A stretch of DNA of 64,000 nucleotides from Stutzerimonas stutzeri (GCF_038561965.1 NZ_CP139348.1:3906001-3970000); one strand, 5' to 3'; shown: positions 6,510-15,843, counted from the stretch's first letter. Numbers and translations: made by a program. Notes: generated from the letters alone by a model not told the origin.

Positions 6510-9500
6510 AAATCCTCGCCATTCGCCTGAAGAACCTGGCCTCGTTGGCCGGCGAGCAAATCATCGACTTCACCGCCGAACCCCTGGCCAGCGCCGGCCT
6601 GTTCGCCATTACCGGACCCACCGGTGCCGGCAAGAGCACCATTCTCGACGCCCTGTGCCTGGCACTGTTCGGCAGCACTCCCCGACTGGACAGCGTTTCT
6701 CCGCTGAACAAGGTCCCCGACGTCGAAGCAGAGATCGGCGGCGGCGACGAGCGCAACCTGCTGCGCCGCGGCTGCGGCAGCGGTTATGCCGAGGTGGACT
6801 TCGTCGGCGTCGACGGTCACCGCTACCGCGCCCGCTGGGAGGTCAAACGCGCCCGCGAAAAGGTCGACGGCCGCCTGCAGGCCAGCAGCCAGAGCCTCAC
6901 CGATCTGGACAGCGGCACGCTGCTGGCCAGCGGCAAGAAGCGCGAGTTCAAGGAACTGCTCGAAGCCCGCCTGGGCCTGACCCTGGCGCAATTCACCCGC
7001 GCCGTGCTGCTGGCACAAAGCGAGTTTTCCGCCTTCCTCAAGGCCGACGACAACGAGCGCGGCACGCTGCTGGAAAAACTCACCGACACCGGCCTCTACA
7101 GCCGACTCGGTCAGGCCGCCTTCGAGGCCGCTAAGCAGGCAAAGGAAAGCCTCACCCGTCTGGAACAGCAGGCCGGCGGTCTGCAGCCCATGGAGCCAGA
7201 GCAGCGCGAAGTACTGAAACGCGAGCATCAAGCCCAGCTCGATGAACTGAGGAAGCTGCAACAACAACTCAAAGTGCTCGAAGCCCAGCAGCAATGGCTC
7301 AGTGAGCTGCAGCGCTTGGAAGGCGAGCACGAAGCCGCCCGCCAGCAACTGCAGGACGCCGAGGACGAGCGCGCGAGCCTGAACGAGGCCCGCCGTATCC
7401 TCGACCTGTTCGAACTGCTCGCGCCGCAGCGCCACCGATTCCTGCGCCAGCAGGAACTCGAGCCACTGCTGGGTAAGGCCACCGACAGCCTGACTCGTCT
7501 GCAGCACGAGGAGAAAAGCCTGCAGCAACGTCTCGACACATTGCAGAGCCAGTGCGAAGCAGCCGGCAGCAATTTGCGTGCGGCCGAACAGGCGCGCCAG
7601 ACAGCTGAACCCAGGCTGGCCCAGGCACGCCGAGAAGAGGAACGCCTCACCCACCTGAACGCTGACCTCGCCTCGATCCGCGCCGAAAGCGCTCAAGCCG
7701 ACGCCGACGCCCACACCGGCGAGAAAACGCTCAAACTGCTCAACGAACAGCAACAGCGCGCCGCCGAGCGGCTCACCACGCTGACCCAGCAACTGAAAAC
7801 GAGCGCGGCGCTGCAACCGCTCTGTGCAGCCTGGGGCGGCTACAGTCGGCGCTTGCAACAGGCTGTCCAGCTGGCAGCACGCCTGCAGCAAGGTCAGGGC
7901 GAACTCCCGGCGCTGGAAGCGCAGGCCAAGGCCGCCGAAACCCAGCAAAACCTGGCGCGTGAGGCGCTGGATAGCCTGCAACGCGAGCGCGACAGCGAAC
8001 TCGGGCTAGCCGAACAGTTGGCCCAGCTGCATCGCCAGCTCGACGAATGGCGCCAGGCCGAGCGCGAGACCGACGCGCTGCAACAGCTCTGGTCGCAGCA
8101 GCTCACGCTCACCGCCAGCCAGCGCGAATTGGCCGAGGCCCACAGCCGCCAGCAGGCCGAACTGGACAGCCTGGTGCCGCTGGGCAAACAGGTCCGCAGC
8201 GAACGCGATGCTGCCGACCAAGCGCTGAAGGTCATCCTCGCCCTGCTCGAACGCCAGCGCCTGTCGCGTAGCGCGAATGTCGAAGCCCTGCGCGCGTCGC
8301 TGGTTTCGGGGGAGCCCTGTCCGGTCTGCGGCAGCGACGAGCACCCCTGGCATCAGACCGATGCGCTGGTCGCAGGCATCAACCAGCACGATGACAGCGA
8401 GGCCGAGCGCGCGCGCCAGGCGCTGCAGGAGCAGGATCAGCGTCTGCAGGAGCTGCGTGATCGGCATGTCGCGCTCAGCACGCAGTTGCGCCAGACGCAA
8501 CAACGCCAGGGCGAAGTCGAGGTGCAGTTGCAGGCCCTGGCGCCGCGCCTGCTCGCCCTGCCCGCCCACGCACAATTGCTTGAGCAGCCGGAAACCGAGC
8601 GTTCGCAATGGCTGGAAGCGCAGCTGACCAATCTCAAGGACCAGATCGCCAGCGCCAGTCAGCGTCAGCAGCAACTGCTCGCCCTGCAACAGCGCAGCGA
8701 AACCCTGCAGCAGGCCTGGCAGGCCGCACGCGAAGCCTGTGTCGAGGCGACTCAGCAACTCGCCCGCCAGCGCGATGCCCTCGCCCGCGACAGCCAACAG
8801 CTCGACGAGGAACTGCAGGCCTTCGCCGAACTGCTGCCCGCCGAGCACCTGCAGCGCTGGCGCCAAAACCCAGCGCAAAGCTTTATGCAGCTGGACGCCA
8901 GCATCGCCACGCGGCTGCAGCAACTGCAGGAGCAGACCGAACTGGCCGAGGAGCTGCGCCAGTGCGAGCAGCGCCGCAGCGACGAACAGTTGCAACAGCG
9001 CCATCGCCAGGAGAAACAGGCAAGCTGCGGCGCGCGGCTGACCGAGCGCGAGAAGCTGCTGCTGGCCTGCCAACAGGCGTTGCGTACCAGCCTTGGCGAA
9101 CAAGCCAGCGCCAGTGCCTGGCAAGAGCAACTGGACGCAGCGATCCAGGCTGCCCGCCAGGCCATGGCCGAGATCGATCAGCAGCTCAACGACAGCAAGC
9201 TCAACCTGACCCGTCTGCACGGCGACCAGCAGAACTGCCAGCAGCGCCACGCTGAACTGGAACAGGAACGCGATGCCCTGCACACCGAGCTGGCGGCTTG
9301 GCGCGCCAGCCATCAGGAGCTGGACGATGCCACCCTCGCCCAGCTGCTGCACATGGATGACCAGCTGATTACCGAGGCGCGCCAGCGCTTGCAGCAGAAC
9401 AGTGAAAACCTGACCCGCTGTCGCGAGCGTCTCGACGGTTGCCTCAATCGCCTGACGCTACATAAACAGCAGCAGGCCGAAGCGCCGGATGCCGAACAGC

Positions 9501-10159
9501 TGCAACAGCGCCATGCCGAGCAACTGCAGCGGTGCGAGCATGCCGATCAGCGCTGCGCGGAAACCCGTGCCAGGCTGATCGACGATGACAAACGCCGCAG
9601 CCAGAGCCAGGCGCTGCTCGCCCAGATCGACGCCGCACGGGCCGAGCACCAGCGCTGGGGGCGCATCGCCGCGCTGATCGGCTCGAGCGACGGCGGAGCC
9701 TTCCGCAAAATCGCCCAGGCCTACAACCTCGACCTGCTGGCGCAGCATGCCAATGTGCAATTGCGCCAACTGGCGCGCCGCTACCGCCTCAAGCGCGGCG
9801 GCAGCCCGCTGGGGTTGCTGGTGTTGGATACCGAGATGGGTGACGAGCTGCGCTCGGTGCATTCGCTGTCCGGCGGCGAGACCTTCCTCGTCTCGCTGGC
9901 CTTGGCGCTCGGCCTGGCGTCGATGGCTTCGAGCAAGCTGAAGATCGAGTCGCTGTTCATCGACGAAGGCTTCGGCAGCCTAGACCCCGAGTCGCTGCAG
10001 ATCGCCATGGACGCGCTGGATTCACTGCAGGCCCAGGGCCGCAAGGTGGCGGTGATTTCCCACGTGGCGGAAATGCACGAGCGCATCCCGGTGCAGATTC
10101 GCGTGCGCCGGCAGGGTAATGGGCAGAGTGATCTGCAGATTGTTGGAGGGCCGTCATAA
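6506..10159 (+). CDS. sbcC: Exonuclease subunit SbcC (SMC/Rad50-like ATPase)
   Basis: A 1217-aa ATPase partner of SbcD. The N-terminal half-ATPase has Walker A GPTGAGKST (37-45). A very long Gln/Leu/Glu-rich coiled coil (about 180-600) leads to the zinc hook CPVCGSDEHP (C605, C608), and a second coiled coil returns (about 630-1030). The C-terminal half has the signature LSGGETFLVS (from about 1121) and Walker B LFIDEGFGSLD (D1153, E1154). Length and order match the Pseudomonas family. The heptad-rich middle gives many long open frames on other strands, all shadows. The stop at 10159 is followed by 270 bp without recognised features. Confidence 0.97.
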   Translation: MKILAIRLKNLASLAGEQIIDFTAEPLASAGLFAITGPTGAGKSTILDALCLALFGSTPRLDSVSPLNKVPDVEAEIGGGDERNLLRRGCGSGYAEVDFVGVDGHRYRARWEVKRAREKVDGRLQASSQSLTDLDSGTLLASGKKREFKELLEARLGLTLAQFTRAVLLAQSEFSAFLKADDNERGTLLEKLTDTGLYSRLGQAAFEAAKQAKESLTRLEQQAGGLQPMEPEQREVLKREHQAQLDELRKLQQQLKVLEAQQQWLSELQRLEGEHEAARQQLQDAEDERASLNEARRILDLFELLAPQRHRFLRQQELEPLLGKATDSLTRLQHEEKSLQQRLDTLQSQCEAAGSNLRAAEQARQTAEPRLAQARREEERLTHLNADLASIRAESAQADADAHTGEKTLKLLNEQQQRAAERLTTLTQQLKTSAALQPLCAAWGGYSRRLQQAVQLAARLQQGQGELPALEAQAKAAETQQNLAREALDSLQRERDSELGLAEQLAQLHRQLDEWRQAERETDALQQLWSQQLTLTASQRELAEAHSRQQAELDSLVPLGKQVRSERDAADQALKVILALLERQRLSRSANVEALRASLVSGEPCPVCGSDEHPWHQTDALVAGINQHDDSEAERARQALQEQDQRLQELRDRHVALSTQLRQTQQRQGEVEVQLQALAPRLLALPAHAQLLEQPETERSQWLEAQLTNLKDQIASASQRQQQLLALQQRSETLQQAWQAAREACVEATQQLARQRDALARDSQQLDEELQAFAELLPAEHLQRWRQNPAQSFMQLDASIATRLQQLQEQTELAEELRQCEQRRSDEQLQQRHRQEKQASCGARLTEREKLLLACQQALRTSLGEQASASAWQEQLDAAIQAARQAMAEIDQQLNDSKLNLTRLHGDQQNCQQRHAELEQERDALHTELAAWRASHQELDDATLAQLLHMDDQLITEARQRLQQNSENLTRCRERLDGCLNRLTLHKQQQAEAPDAEQLQQRHAEQLQRCEHADQRCAETRARLIDDDKRRSQSQALLAQIDAARAEHQRWGRIAALIGSSDGGAFRKIAQAYNLDLLAQHANVQLRQLARRYRLKRGGSPLGLLVLDTEMGDELRSVHSLSGGETFLVSLALALGLASMASSKLKIESLFIDEGFGSLDPESLQIAMDALDSLQAQGRKVAVISHVAEMHERIPVQIRVRRQGNGQSDLQIVGGPS

Positions 10160-10432
10160 GGACCGGCGCTTTCGACGCCGTCGTTCGGCGGTGATCGGCA
10201 ACGGGCTCGGTCGCTTCGAGCCCAACGCGGCCGTCAAGCAAGTCAGCGCAGATCGCTGAACATTCTGCTGCGCGCAACACCATCGCGGCTGGATGTTTTT
10301 CAAGCAACCTGCGAGCAGCCTTGGAACGCGGCTTTGCTCGGAAACCACAGGCGCTGGCGGCCCTTGCGGCCATTCGTCCGCTTGTGTTTGCCCACCACCC
10401 GCCGTAAGGTTCGCGCGTTTTCTTATCCGCCC
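10160..10432. other. Intergenic spacer between sbcC and the cobalamin riboswitch
   Basis: No gene is supported here. The only clear element is a hairpin, GGGCTCG-N7-CGAGCCC (10203-10223), without a T-run, 44 bp after the sbcC stop. Open frames crossing it on both strands run into the riboswitch or into sbcC and have no start signals. The btuB promoter should lie near the right end, but no convincing -35/-10 pair could be assigned. Confidence 0.5.
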
Positions 10433-10640
10433 AGGTGTGCACGACCGCAAGGTCCGCATTAAACGGGAAGCCGGTGCGCTCGATGAGCAAGGCCGGCGCT
10501 GCCCCCGCAACGGTAATCGACCGCGATCCTCAGGGATCGCCGTCCGCTCGAAAGCCACTGTGTTTCGACATGGGAAGGTGAGCGTGATGCGCGTCGAAAG
10601 CCCGGAGACCGGCCTGACGGATTCGACTGGTGTTGCGGAG
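10433..10640 (+). promoter_or_regulatory. Adenosylcobalamin (B12) riboswitch upstream of btuB
   Basis: The conserved cobalamin aptamer blocks are present in order: GGTGTGCACGAC at the 5' end, ATTAAACGGGAAGCCGGTG, GCTGCCCCCGCAACGGTAA (the B12 box region), AAAGCCACTG, GACATGGGAAGG, and GTCGAAAGCCCGGAGACC with GGCCTG closing the structure. This is a textbook gammaproteobacterial element. Known examples shut off downstream expression when B12 is abundant. It lies 89 bp before btuB. The boundaries are approximate (plus or minus 15 bp). Confidence 0.93.
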
Positions 10641-10692
10641 GGCAGCACCGTCAAGCGCTGCTGCCCGTCATTCCCGCGCTTGTTCCTGCCCT

Positions 10693-10718
10693 CCTCAAAA
10701 GTCTGCGATCTTTTGAGG
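10693..10718 (+). promoter_or_regulatory. Shine-Dalgarno-sequestering hairpin for btuB
   Basis: CCTCAAAAG / TCTGCGAT / CTTTTGAGG forms a perfect 9-bp stem directly before btuB. The 3' arm contains GAGG of the btuB ribosome binding site (GAGGAA, 10715-10720, 8 nt before the ATG). It has no following T-run, so it is a translational switch rather than a terminator. It is the likely expression platform of the B12 riboswitch. Confidence 0.75.
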
Positions 10719-10728
10719 AATTCCAAGA

Positions 10729-12594
10729 ATGAAACTGTCCCGACTTGCCCTGGCCGTGGCGCTGCTGCCTGGCGTTCACGCATATGCGGCCGATCTGTCG
10801 CGAGAAGAAGCGCTTAAGCTCTCCGACACGGTGGTCAGCGCAAACCGCGAACCACAGCGACGCAGCCAGACCCCGGCGGCTACCACCGTTTTCAACCGCG
10901 AAGATATCGAGCGGCTGCAGGTCCGCAGCGTCGTCGAGCTGCTAGAACGTGTGCCGGGCGCAAGCATTACCCGCACAGGCGGAGCAGGCAGCCAAACCGG
11001 CCTGTTTCTTCGCGGTACCTCCAGTACCCAGACCCTGGTTCTGGTCGATGGTCAGCGCATCGCAGCAACCTCCAGCGGCACCAGCAGCCTCGAATTTCTC
11101 AGCCCCGATCAGATCGAACGGATCGAAGTCGTGCGCGGCCCGCGGTCTGCGCTGTATGGCTCGGATGCCATCGGCGGGGTGGTACAGATCTTCACTCGCC
11201 AAGGCAGCGGTCAGGGGCTTGCGCCTGCGGTCCGCTTCGGCGTGGGAAGCAACGGCACATTCGAACGCAGCCTGAACCTCTCCGGTGGGAATGGCCAGAC
11301 TCGCTTTAACCTGGGGGCCGCGCTGGATGAAACCCAAGGTATCGACGCTACGCGCGATAGCTTCGGCGCCAATGGCGATGACGACGCTTACCGCAATCGT
11401 TCGCTTAGCCTGAATCTTGCGCACCGCTTTAATGATCGGTTCGAGGCGGGTATCAGCGCACTGGATCAGCGAGGCGAAATTGAGTTCGACGACACCTTCG
11501 AGGGCTTTCAGCCGACCGTGGATTTCCAGCTGAGCAGCATCTCCGGGTTCGTTGACGCCGAACTCAATGATGTCTGGAACAGTCGCGTCGAGGTCGGGCA
11601 CAGCGAGGACAAGCGGGACACTGGAAACGACAGCCCACTGGCTCCTGACTATGTGTTTCACAGCTACTCGACCTATCGTGACTCAGCCAGCTGGGTAAAC
11701 ACGCTTCAGCTCGATCCGGCTCATCAGTTGTTGCTCGGTGCCGATTGGCATGAGGACCAACTGCACAGTTCGAGCGACTTTGCCCAGGATTCACGCTGGA
11801 ACCAGGCAGCCTTCATCCAGCACCGCTATACCAGCAATGCGTTCTCTACAGAGATTGGCCTGCGCCACGACAAGAACGAACAGTACGGAAGCGAGAACAC
11901 TTGGAACGCGGCGCTAACCGTACCGCTGGATACCCGCAACGACGTGGTCGTGTCCTACAGCGAGGGCTTCCGCGCCCCGACATTTAACGAACTGTACGAC
12001 TCTAGGTTCGGAAACCCGGACCTTACGCCCGAAAAATCCAAGAGCTATGAGTTCCAATGGCGCAATCGCTATAGCGACAGCGGGTCGCTGGAATTGTCGC
12101 TGTACCGCACTGACATTCAGGACGCCATCGTCTCGGACGCCTCCTGGATCCCTCAGAATGTCCAGACCGCACGGATCAACGGCCTGGAGGCCACCCTCCG
12201 GCAGGACGTGTTCGGTTGGCAGGCTAGCCTCGCGGCCGGCCTGATGGACCCACGCGATCGCGATAGCGGTCATACACTCGCCCGTCGCGCCAAGCGCACG
12301 CTAAGCCTGGATCTGGACCGGCGGCTGGGCGAGTTTTCGGTGGGCGCTAGCTGGAGAGCCGTCAGCGGCCGCTATGACGACGCCGACAATACCATCGAGC
12401 TGGGCGGCTACGGCCTGCTTGGCTTACGTGGCAGTTGGCAGACCAACTCGGAGGTGAAGCTGGACCTGAAGCTGAACAACCTGTTCGACAAGGACTATGC
12501 GGAAACCACCTACAGCACCGCCAACGGCCGCTACGGATACAACACCGAAGGCCGCACCGCGCTATTCGCCGTCACCTGGACGCCCTCGCTCTAA
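10729..12594 (+). CDS. btuB: TonB-dependent vitamin B12 outer-membrane receptor BtuB
   Basis: A 621-aa precursor with signal peptide MKLSRLALAVALLPGVHAYA. A TonB box DTVVSA (33-38) is followed by the plug domain (about 45-165: DIERLQVRSVVELLERVPG, LFLRGTSSTQTLVLVDGQRI, SPDQIERIEVVRGPRSALYGSDAIGGVVQIFT). A 22-strand barrel follows, with FRAPTFNELYDSRFGNPDLTPE-type motifs near 425 and a terminal beta strand. The B12 riboswitch in front makes the substrate assignment secure. It imports cobalamin across the outer membrane using TonB energy and hands it to BtuF, whose gene converges from the other strand 22 bp downstream. Confidence 0.95.
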   Translation: MKLSRLALAVALLPGVHAYAADLSREEALKLSDTVVSANREPQRRSQTPAATTVFNREDIERLQVRSVVELLERVPGASITRTGGAGSQTGLFLRGTSSTQTLVLVDGQRIAATSSGTSSLEFLSPDQIERIEVVRGPRSALYGSDAIGGVVQIFTRQGSGQGLAPAVRFGVGSNGTFERSLNLSGGNGQTRFNLGAALDETQGIDATRDSFGANGDDDAYRNRSLSLNLAHRFNDRFEAGISALDQRGEIEFDDTFEGFQPTVDFQLSSISGFVDAELNDVWNSRVEVGHSEDKRDTGNDSPLAPDYVFHSYSTYRDSASWVNTLQLDPAHQLLLGADWHEDQLHSSSDFAQDSRWNQAAFIQHRYTSNAFSTEIGLRHDKNEQYGSENTWNAALTVPLDTRNDVVVSYSEGFRAPTFNELYDSRFGNPDLTPEKSKSYEFQWRNRYSDSGSLELSLYRTDIQDAIVSDASWIPQNVQTARINGLEATLRQDVFGWQASLAAGLMDPRDRDSGHTLARRAKRTLSLDLDRRLGEFSVGASWRAVSGRYDDADNTIELGGYGLLGLRGSWQTNSEVKLDLKLNNLFDKDYAETTYSTANGRYGYNTEGRTALFAVTWTPSL

Positions 12595-12616
12595 TCGCGT
12601 GCAACGGCGCGCTCGC

Positions 12617-13417
12617 TCAGGGCGCCGCCGCCATCACCTCGCAGAGCTTCCCGATCGCACCCAGCATCTGGAAGCTCGGCCGCTCCAGTCCCTTGTCGGG
12701 CACTTCAAGCAGCCGACCGCTGCGCACGGCACTGAGCTGTGGCCAGGCCTTCCATTCATCCAACTGCGCGCCGCTGCCAGCGAGGATCACCTCCGGGTCG
12801 CGGGCGAGCACAGCCTCGATGCTGACCTGCGGCGCTGCCAGGGTCAGGTCGGCAAAGACGTTCCGGCCGCCACAGACTTCAATGGCTTCGCTGATGATCT
12901 GCTGTCCGCCGAGGGTATACAGCGGCTGGTTCCAGACCTGATAGAACACCCGTAGCGAACGCTCGCGGGCATAGCTCATGCGTAGCTCGGCGAGGCCTGC
13001 ACGAAACTGTTCGGCCAGGCGTTCGCCTTGTTCGGCGCGACCCACCGCATTGCCGACCACGACGAACTGCTCGGCCAGGCCTTCAAGATGGGTTTGCTCG
13101 ACAACCAAGACGGGGATGCCGAATTGTTGCAGCTGCTCGCGCTGGCTGCGCGGAACGCTGTCCGGCCAGAGCAGCACCAGATCAGGTTGCAAGCTGAGAA
13201 GGGTTTCCATTTCCACCTGCCCATAGCGCCCCACAGACGGTACGGACTGCAGCGCAGTGGGCCGCTCACCGCCGTCCAGCACACCGACCAGCCGGTCGGC
13301 GGCGTCGAGTTCGAGCATGATTTCGCTGAGCGATGGCGCCAGGCTCACAACACGTTCGGCGGCCAGCGCAGGTAGCGTCGCCAGAGAAACCAGCGCGGCT
13401 AGCAGCAGACGTCGCAT
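12617..13417 (-). CDS. btuF: Periplasmic cobalamin-binding protein (BtuF family)
   Basis: A 266-aa precursor with signal peptide MRRLLLAALVSLATLPALAA and a class III (BtuF/FhuD-like) periplasmic-binding fold: RVVSLAPSLSEIMLELDAADRLVGV, then VPSVGRYGQVEMETLLSLQPDLVLL, a long backbone helix near 120-145, and EAVLARDPEVILA in the second lobe. BtuF carries B12 from BtuB to the BtuCD transporter; btuC and btuD are not in this window. Its start shares a base with the stop of the membrane-protein gene upstream (TGATG), so it is read as the last gene of the ribA-side operon rather than under the riboswitch. Convergence with btuB supports the B12 role. Confidence 0.85.
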   Translation of the reverse strand: MRRLLLAALVSLATLPALAAERVVSLAPSLSEIMLELDAADRLVGVLDGGERPTALQSVPSVGRYGQVEMETLLSLQPDLVLLWPDSVPRSQREQLQQFGIPVLVVEQTHLEGLAEQFVVVGNAVGRAEQGERLAEQFRAGLAELRMSYARERSLRVFYQVWNQPLYTLGGQQIISEAIEVCGGRNVFADLTLAAPQVSIEAVLARDPEVILAGSGAQLDEWKAWPQLSAVRSGRLLEVPDKGLERPSFQMLGAIGKLCEVMAAAP

Positions 13418-13824
13418 CAGTGCAGGTGTCGCGGAATGCGGTAGAGCACCAGCAAGACCAGGCTGCCGAATACCAGCAACAGGCGAGCAACCGGCTCCAT
13501 GCCCAGCAGCGCGCCGGCGGCGGCAAACCAGGCCGGTAGCGAGGCGACCAGCAGGCCGCGACGGCGAACGCGGCGCAGATGGCTCCAGGCGTCGGCCTCT
13601 GCAGGGCTGTTCAGCGCCTGCTCGGTGGCAATCAGTGCATGCTTGAATCGGGTGAAGGCCCGCAGGCTGAAGAACAGCGAGACCAGGCCTGCGGCGAAAA
13701 GCGGCAAGCCCCAGTCGGCCAACACGACCGATGCGCGCCCAAGGATAAGCACCGGCAGCACCATCAGCAGCGTATGCAGCCAGCCATCGCGCGCGAGCTG
13801 GCGGCGGGCGGCGGCTCGCGTCAC
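13417..13824 (-). CDS. Small integral membrane protein of unknown function
   Basis: A 135-aa protein with a basic N-terminus (MTRAAARRQLARDG) and about four transmembrane segments (around 17-35, 38-56, 90-110 and 112-130), plus a short cytoplasmic-looking loop (SPAEADAWSHLRRVRRR). It overlaps ribA upstream by 4 nt (ATGA) and btuF downstream by one base, so it is translationally coupled in a ribA-to-btuF operon. No family recognised. The tight coupling to btuF suggests, but does not prove, a link with cobalamin handling. Confidence 0.75.
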   Translation of the reverse strand: MTRAAARRQLARDGWLHTLLMVLPVLILGRASVVLADWGLPLFAAGLVSLFFSLRAFTRFKHALIATEQALNSPAEADAWSHLRRVRRRGLLVASLPAWFAAAGALLGMEPVARLLLVFGSLVLLVLYRIPRHLH

Positions 13825-14438
13825 GACTGCTCGGCTTCGCCCTGGTGAATCTCGCCGAGCATGTGGCCGAGCTTGCCAGCCTTGGTCGCGAGGTATTTGC
13901 GGTTATGCGGATTGTGTGCGATCTGCAGCGGCTTGCGCTCGGCAACGCGAATGCCGAAGCCCTGCAGCGCTTTGACCTTGCGCGGGTTGTTGGTCATCAA
14001 CTTGATTTCGGCAATGCCCAGATGTTCGAGCATCGGCAGGCAGATGCCGTAGTCGCGCATGTCAGGCGCGAAGCCGAGGCGCTCGTTGGCCTCGACGGTA
14101 TCGGCGCCGGCGTCTTGCAGTTCATAAGCGCGGATCTTGTTCAGCAGGCCGATGCCACGACCTTCCTGACGCAGATAAAGCAGCACGCCGCGGCCCTCGT
14201 CGGAAATCGCGCGCAGTGCCGCTTCCAGCTGAAAGCCGCAGTCACAGCGCAGGCTGAACAGGGCATCACCGGTCAGGCATTCGGAATGCAGGCGGCCCAG
14301 CACCGGCTCGCCGTCAGCCACGTCGCCGAGCGTCAGCGCGACATGCTCCTTGCCAGTGTCCTGGTCGAGAAAACCATGCATGGTGAACACGCCGAACGGC
14401 GTCGGCAGTTGGGAAGCGGCGACGAACACGACAGACAC
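13821..14438 (-). CDS. ribA: GTP cyclohydrolase II
   Basis: A 205-aa enzyme for the first step of riboflavin synthesis: GTP to 2,5-diamino-6-ribosylamino-4(3H)-pyrimidinone 5'-phosphate, formate and pyrophosphate. The zinc ligands C54, C65 and C67 sit in LHSECLTGDALFSLRCDCGFQ at the canonical positions, followed by YLRQEGRGIGL and MTNNPRKVKAL. The GTG at 14438 (MSVVFVAASQLPTPFG) is preferred over the in-frame ATG at 14471 because it gives the family's standard N-terminus and length. It is the only intact GTP cyclohydrolase II in the window, since the corresponding domain in RibBA lacks these cysteines. Confidence 0.95.
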   Translation of the reverse strand: MSVVFVAASQLPTPFGVFTMHGFLDQDTGKEHVALTLGDVADGEPVLGRLHSECLTGDALFSLRCDCGFQLEAALRAISDEGRGVLLYLRQEGRGIGLLNKIRAYELQDAGADTVEANERLGFAPDMRDYGICLPMLEHLGIAEIKLMTNNPRKVKALQGFGIRVAERKPLQIAHNPHNRKYLATKAGKLGHMLGEIHQGEAEQS

Positions 14439-14559
14439 GGGCGGAAATCCCAGAGGCGGAAAAGCGGACATTGTAACACCAACAAAAGGCGAATCAGGCT
14501 GGAGAGTTTCGCCGGTAAAAGCGCCAATCGTGCCGCCCTGCGAGCTTAGCGGCCGGTCG

Positions 14560-15207
14560 TCAGGACGTCTTCGATTCCAGCACCAGCACGCCCTGCTCCT
14601 CGCGCCAGCTGACGCGGCCGAGGAAGCTCATGCCAAGCAGCGCCTCGGTGGGCGAGCCACCTTCGACAACCACCGCCTCCACACCGATCACCTCGATCGC
14701 ACCGACCTTGACGCTGCTGAGATGCACGCGCCAGGCCTTAGCGGTACCGCTGGCAGTGCTCACCACCATCGGCCGGCCGTCGACCCGATAGTCGATGCCC
14801 AGTCGGCGCGCCTGATGTTCGTTGATCGCGACCGAGGTAGCACCGGTATCGACGAGAAACTGGATCGGCTGGCCATTGATCGTACCGGCGATCCAGTAAT
14901 GGCCGCCGGCGCCCTTGGCCACGCTCAGCTGGGTCTTGCTTGGCGTGGCGTAGGCCCCGCTGTATTCGCGGCTCAGGTTGTAGTGACGCTCAACGCCATC
15001 GACGCGCAGCACCGCACCGCTGGCATCGGCACTGACCACCTGCACGCCGCCTGGGCCGGTCTGGCCGACCTTGACCAGCTTGCGTTGGCCGTCGACATTG
15101 ACCACCGCGGCACCCGGAAACAGCCCGACCACCTGCACCATGGGCGCTGCTTGCGCCAGAGCAGGCAGCAGCAACAGGCTGGCACACAGAACGTGGATGC
15201 TACGCAT
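14560..15207 (-). CDS. Secreted clan AA (retropepsin-like) aspartic protease
   Basis: A 215-aa precursor with signal peptide MRSIHVLCASLLLLPALAQA. The N-terminal half (about 22-95) is a small beta domain, and the C-terminal half is a single retropepsin-like domain. The catalytic motif VDTGATSVAIN has D120-T121-G122, and LLGMSFL closes the fold near residue 193. Such proteins act as homodimers in the periplasm; the substrate is unknown. It sits between ribA and pgpA on the same strand, with 100-120 bp spacers on each side, so it may have its own promoter. P. aeruginosa has a gene of this kind at the same place. Confidence 0.85.
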   Translation of the reverse strand: MRSIHVLCASLLLLPALAQAAPMVQVVGLFPGAAVVNVDGQRKLVKVGQTGPGGVQVVSADASGAVLRVDGVERHYNLSREYSGAYATPSKTQLSVAKGAGGHYWIAGTINGQPIQFLVDTGATSVAINEHQARRLGIDYRVDGRPMVVSTASGTAKAWRVHLSSVKVGAIEVIGVEAVVVEGGSPTEALLGMSFLGRVSWREEQGVLVLESKTS

Positions 15208-15292
15208 GGCTCTTTCCTCGAAACCAGGCCGTCCAGGCCAGACGGCCGATCATCCATCAACAGCCGGCCCGCTGCAGCGACCGGACGCACAA

Positions 15293-15790
15293 TCAAACCA
15301 ACAGCGCCACCAGCCCCTGCATGACGGCCCAGGCGGCGATACCGGCGAGGATGTCATCGAGCATGATCCCGATGCCGCCATGGATGTGGCGATCGACCCA
15401 GCTGATCGGCCAGGGTTTGGCGATGTCCATCACGCGGAAGATGACGAAACCGAGCAGTATCCAGTACCAGCCTTCCGGCACTAGCCAGAAGGTAATCCAG
15501 ATACCGACGAACTCATCCCAGACGATGCCTTCGTGGTCGTGCACGCCGAGCTCGCGGGCTACCTTGCCGCACAGCCAGACACCGAACAGCATGGTCACGC
15601 CGAGCATCAGCAGATAACCCCAGCCCGGCAGCAGCTGCCACAGTGGCACGAACGGCAGCGCCACCAGCGAACCCCAGGTGCCCGGGGCCTTGGGCATGAG
15701 CCCCGAACCGAAGCCGAACGCCAGGTTGTGCCAGGGATTGGACCAGACCAGGCTTTGCGGCTTGGCCGCGACCGGTGAGGAGTCAGTCAA
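15293..15790 (-). CDS. pgpA: Phosphatidylglycerophosphatase A
   Basis: A 165-aa membrane enzyme that dephosphorylates phosphatidylglycerophosphate to phosphatidylglycerol. The core motifs are GFGSGLMPKAPGTWGSL, DHEGIVWDEFVGIW (acidic metal site) and VDRHIHGGIGIMLDDILAG near the C-terminus, with about four hydrophobic helices. The start is a TTG at 15790 (MTDSSPVAAK), preceded by AAGGAA with 7-nt spacing; a longer frame reaching 15958 would run deep into thiL. It follows thiL in the same direction with a 53-bp gap. Confidence 0.92.
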   Translation of the reverse strand: MTDSSPVAAKPQSLVWSNPWHNLAFGFGSGLMPKAPGTWGSLVALPFVPLWQLLPGWGYLLMLGVTMLFGVWLCGKVARELGVHDHEGIVWDEFVGIWITFWLVPEGWYWILLGFVIFRVMDIAKPWPISWVDRHIHGGIGIMLDDILAGIAAWAVMQGLVALLV

Positions 15791-15843
15791 AACAGCGTTC
15801 CTTATCGGATCGGTGGCAAGCGGCTGCAGGCCCGCGGCAGCGC

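Noticed and set aside
10293..10817. A 174-aa plus-strand frame across the btuB leader
   Set aside because: It covers the cobalamin riboswitch and the SD hairpin and ends inside btuB in another frame; no start signal.
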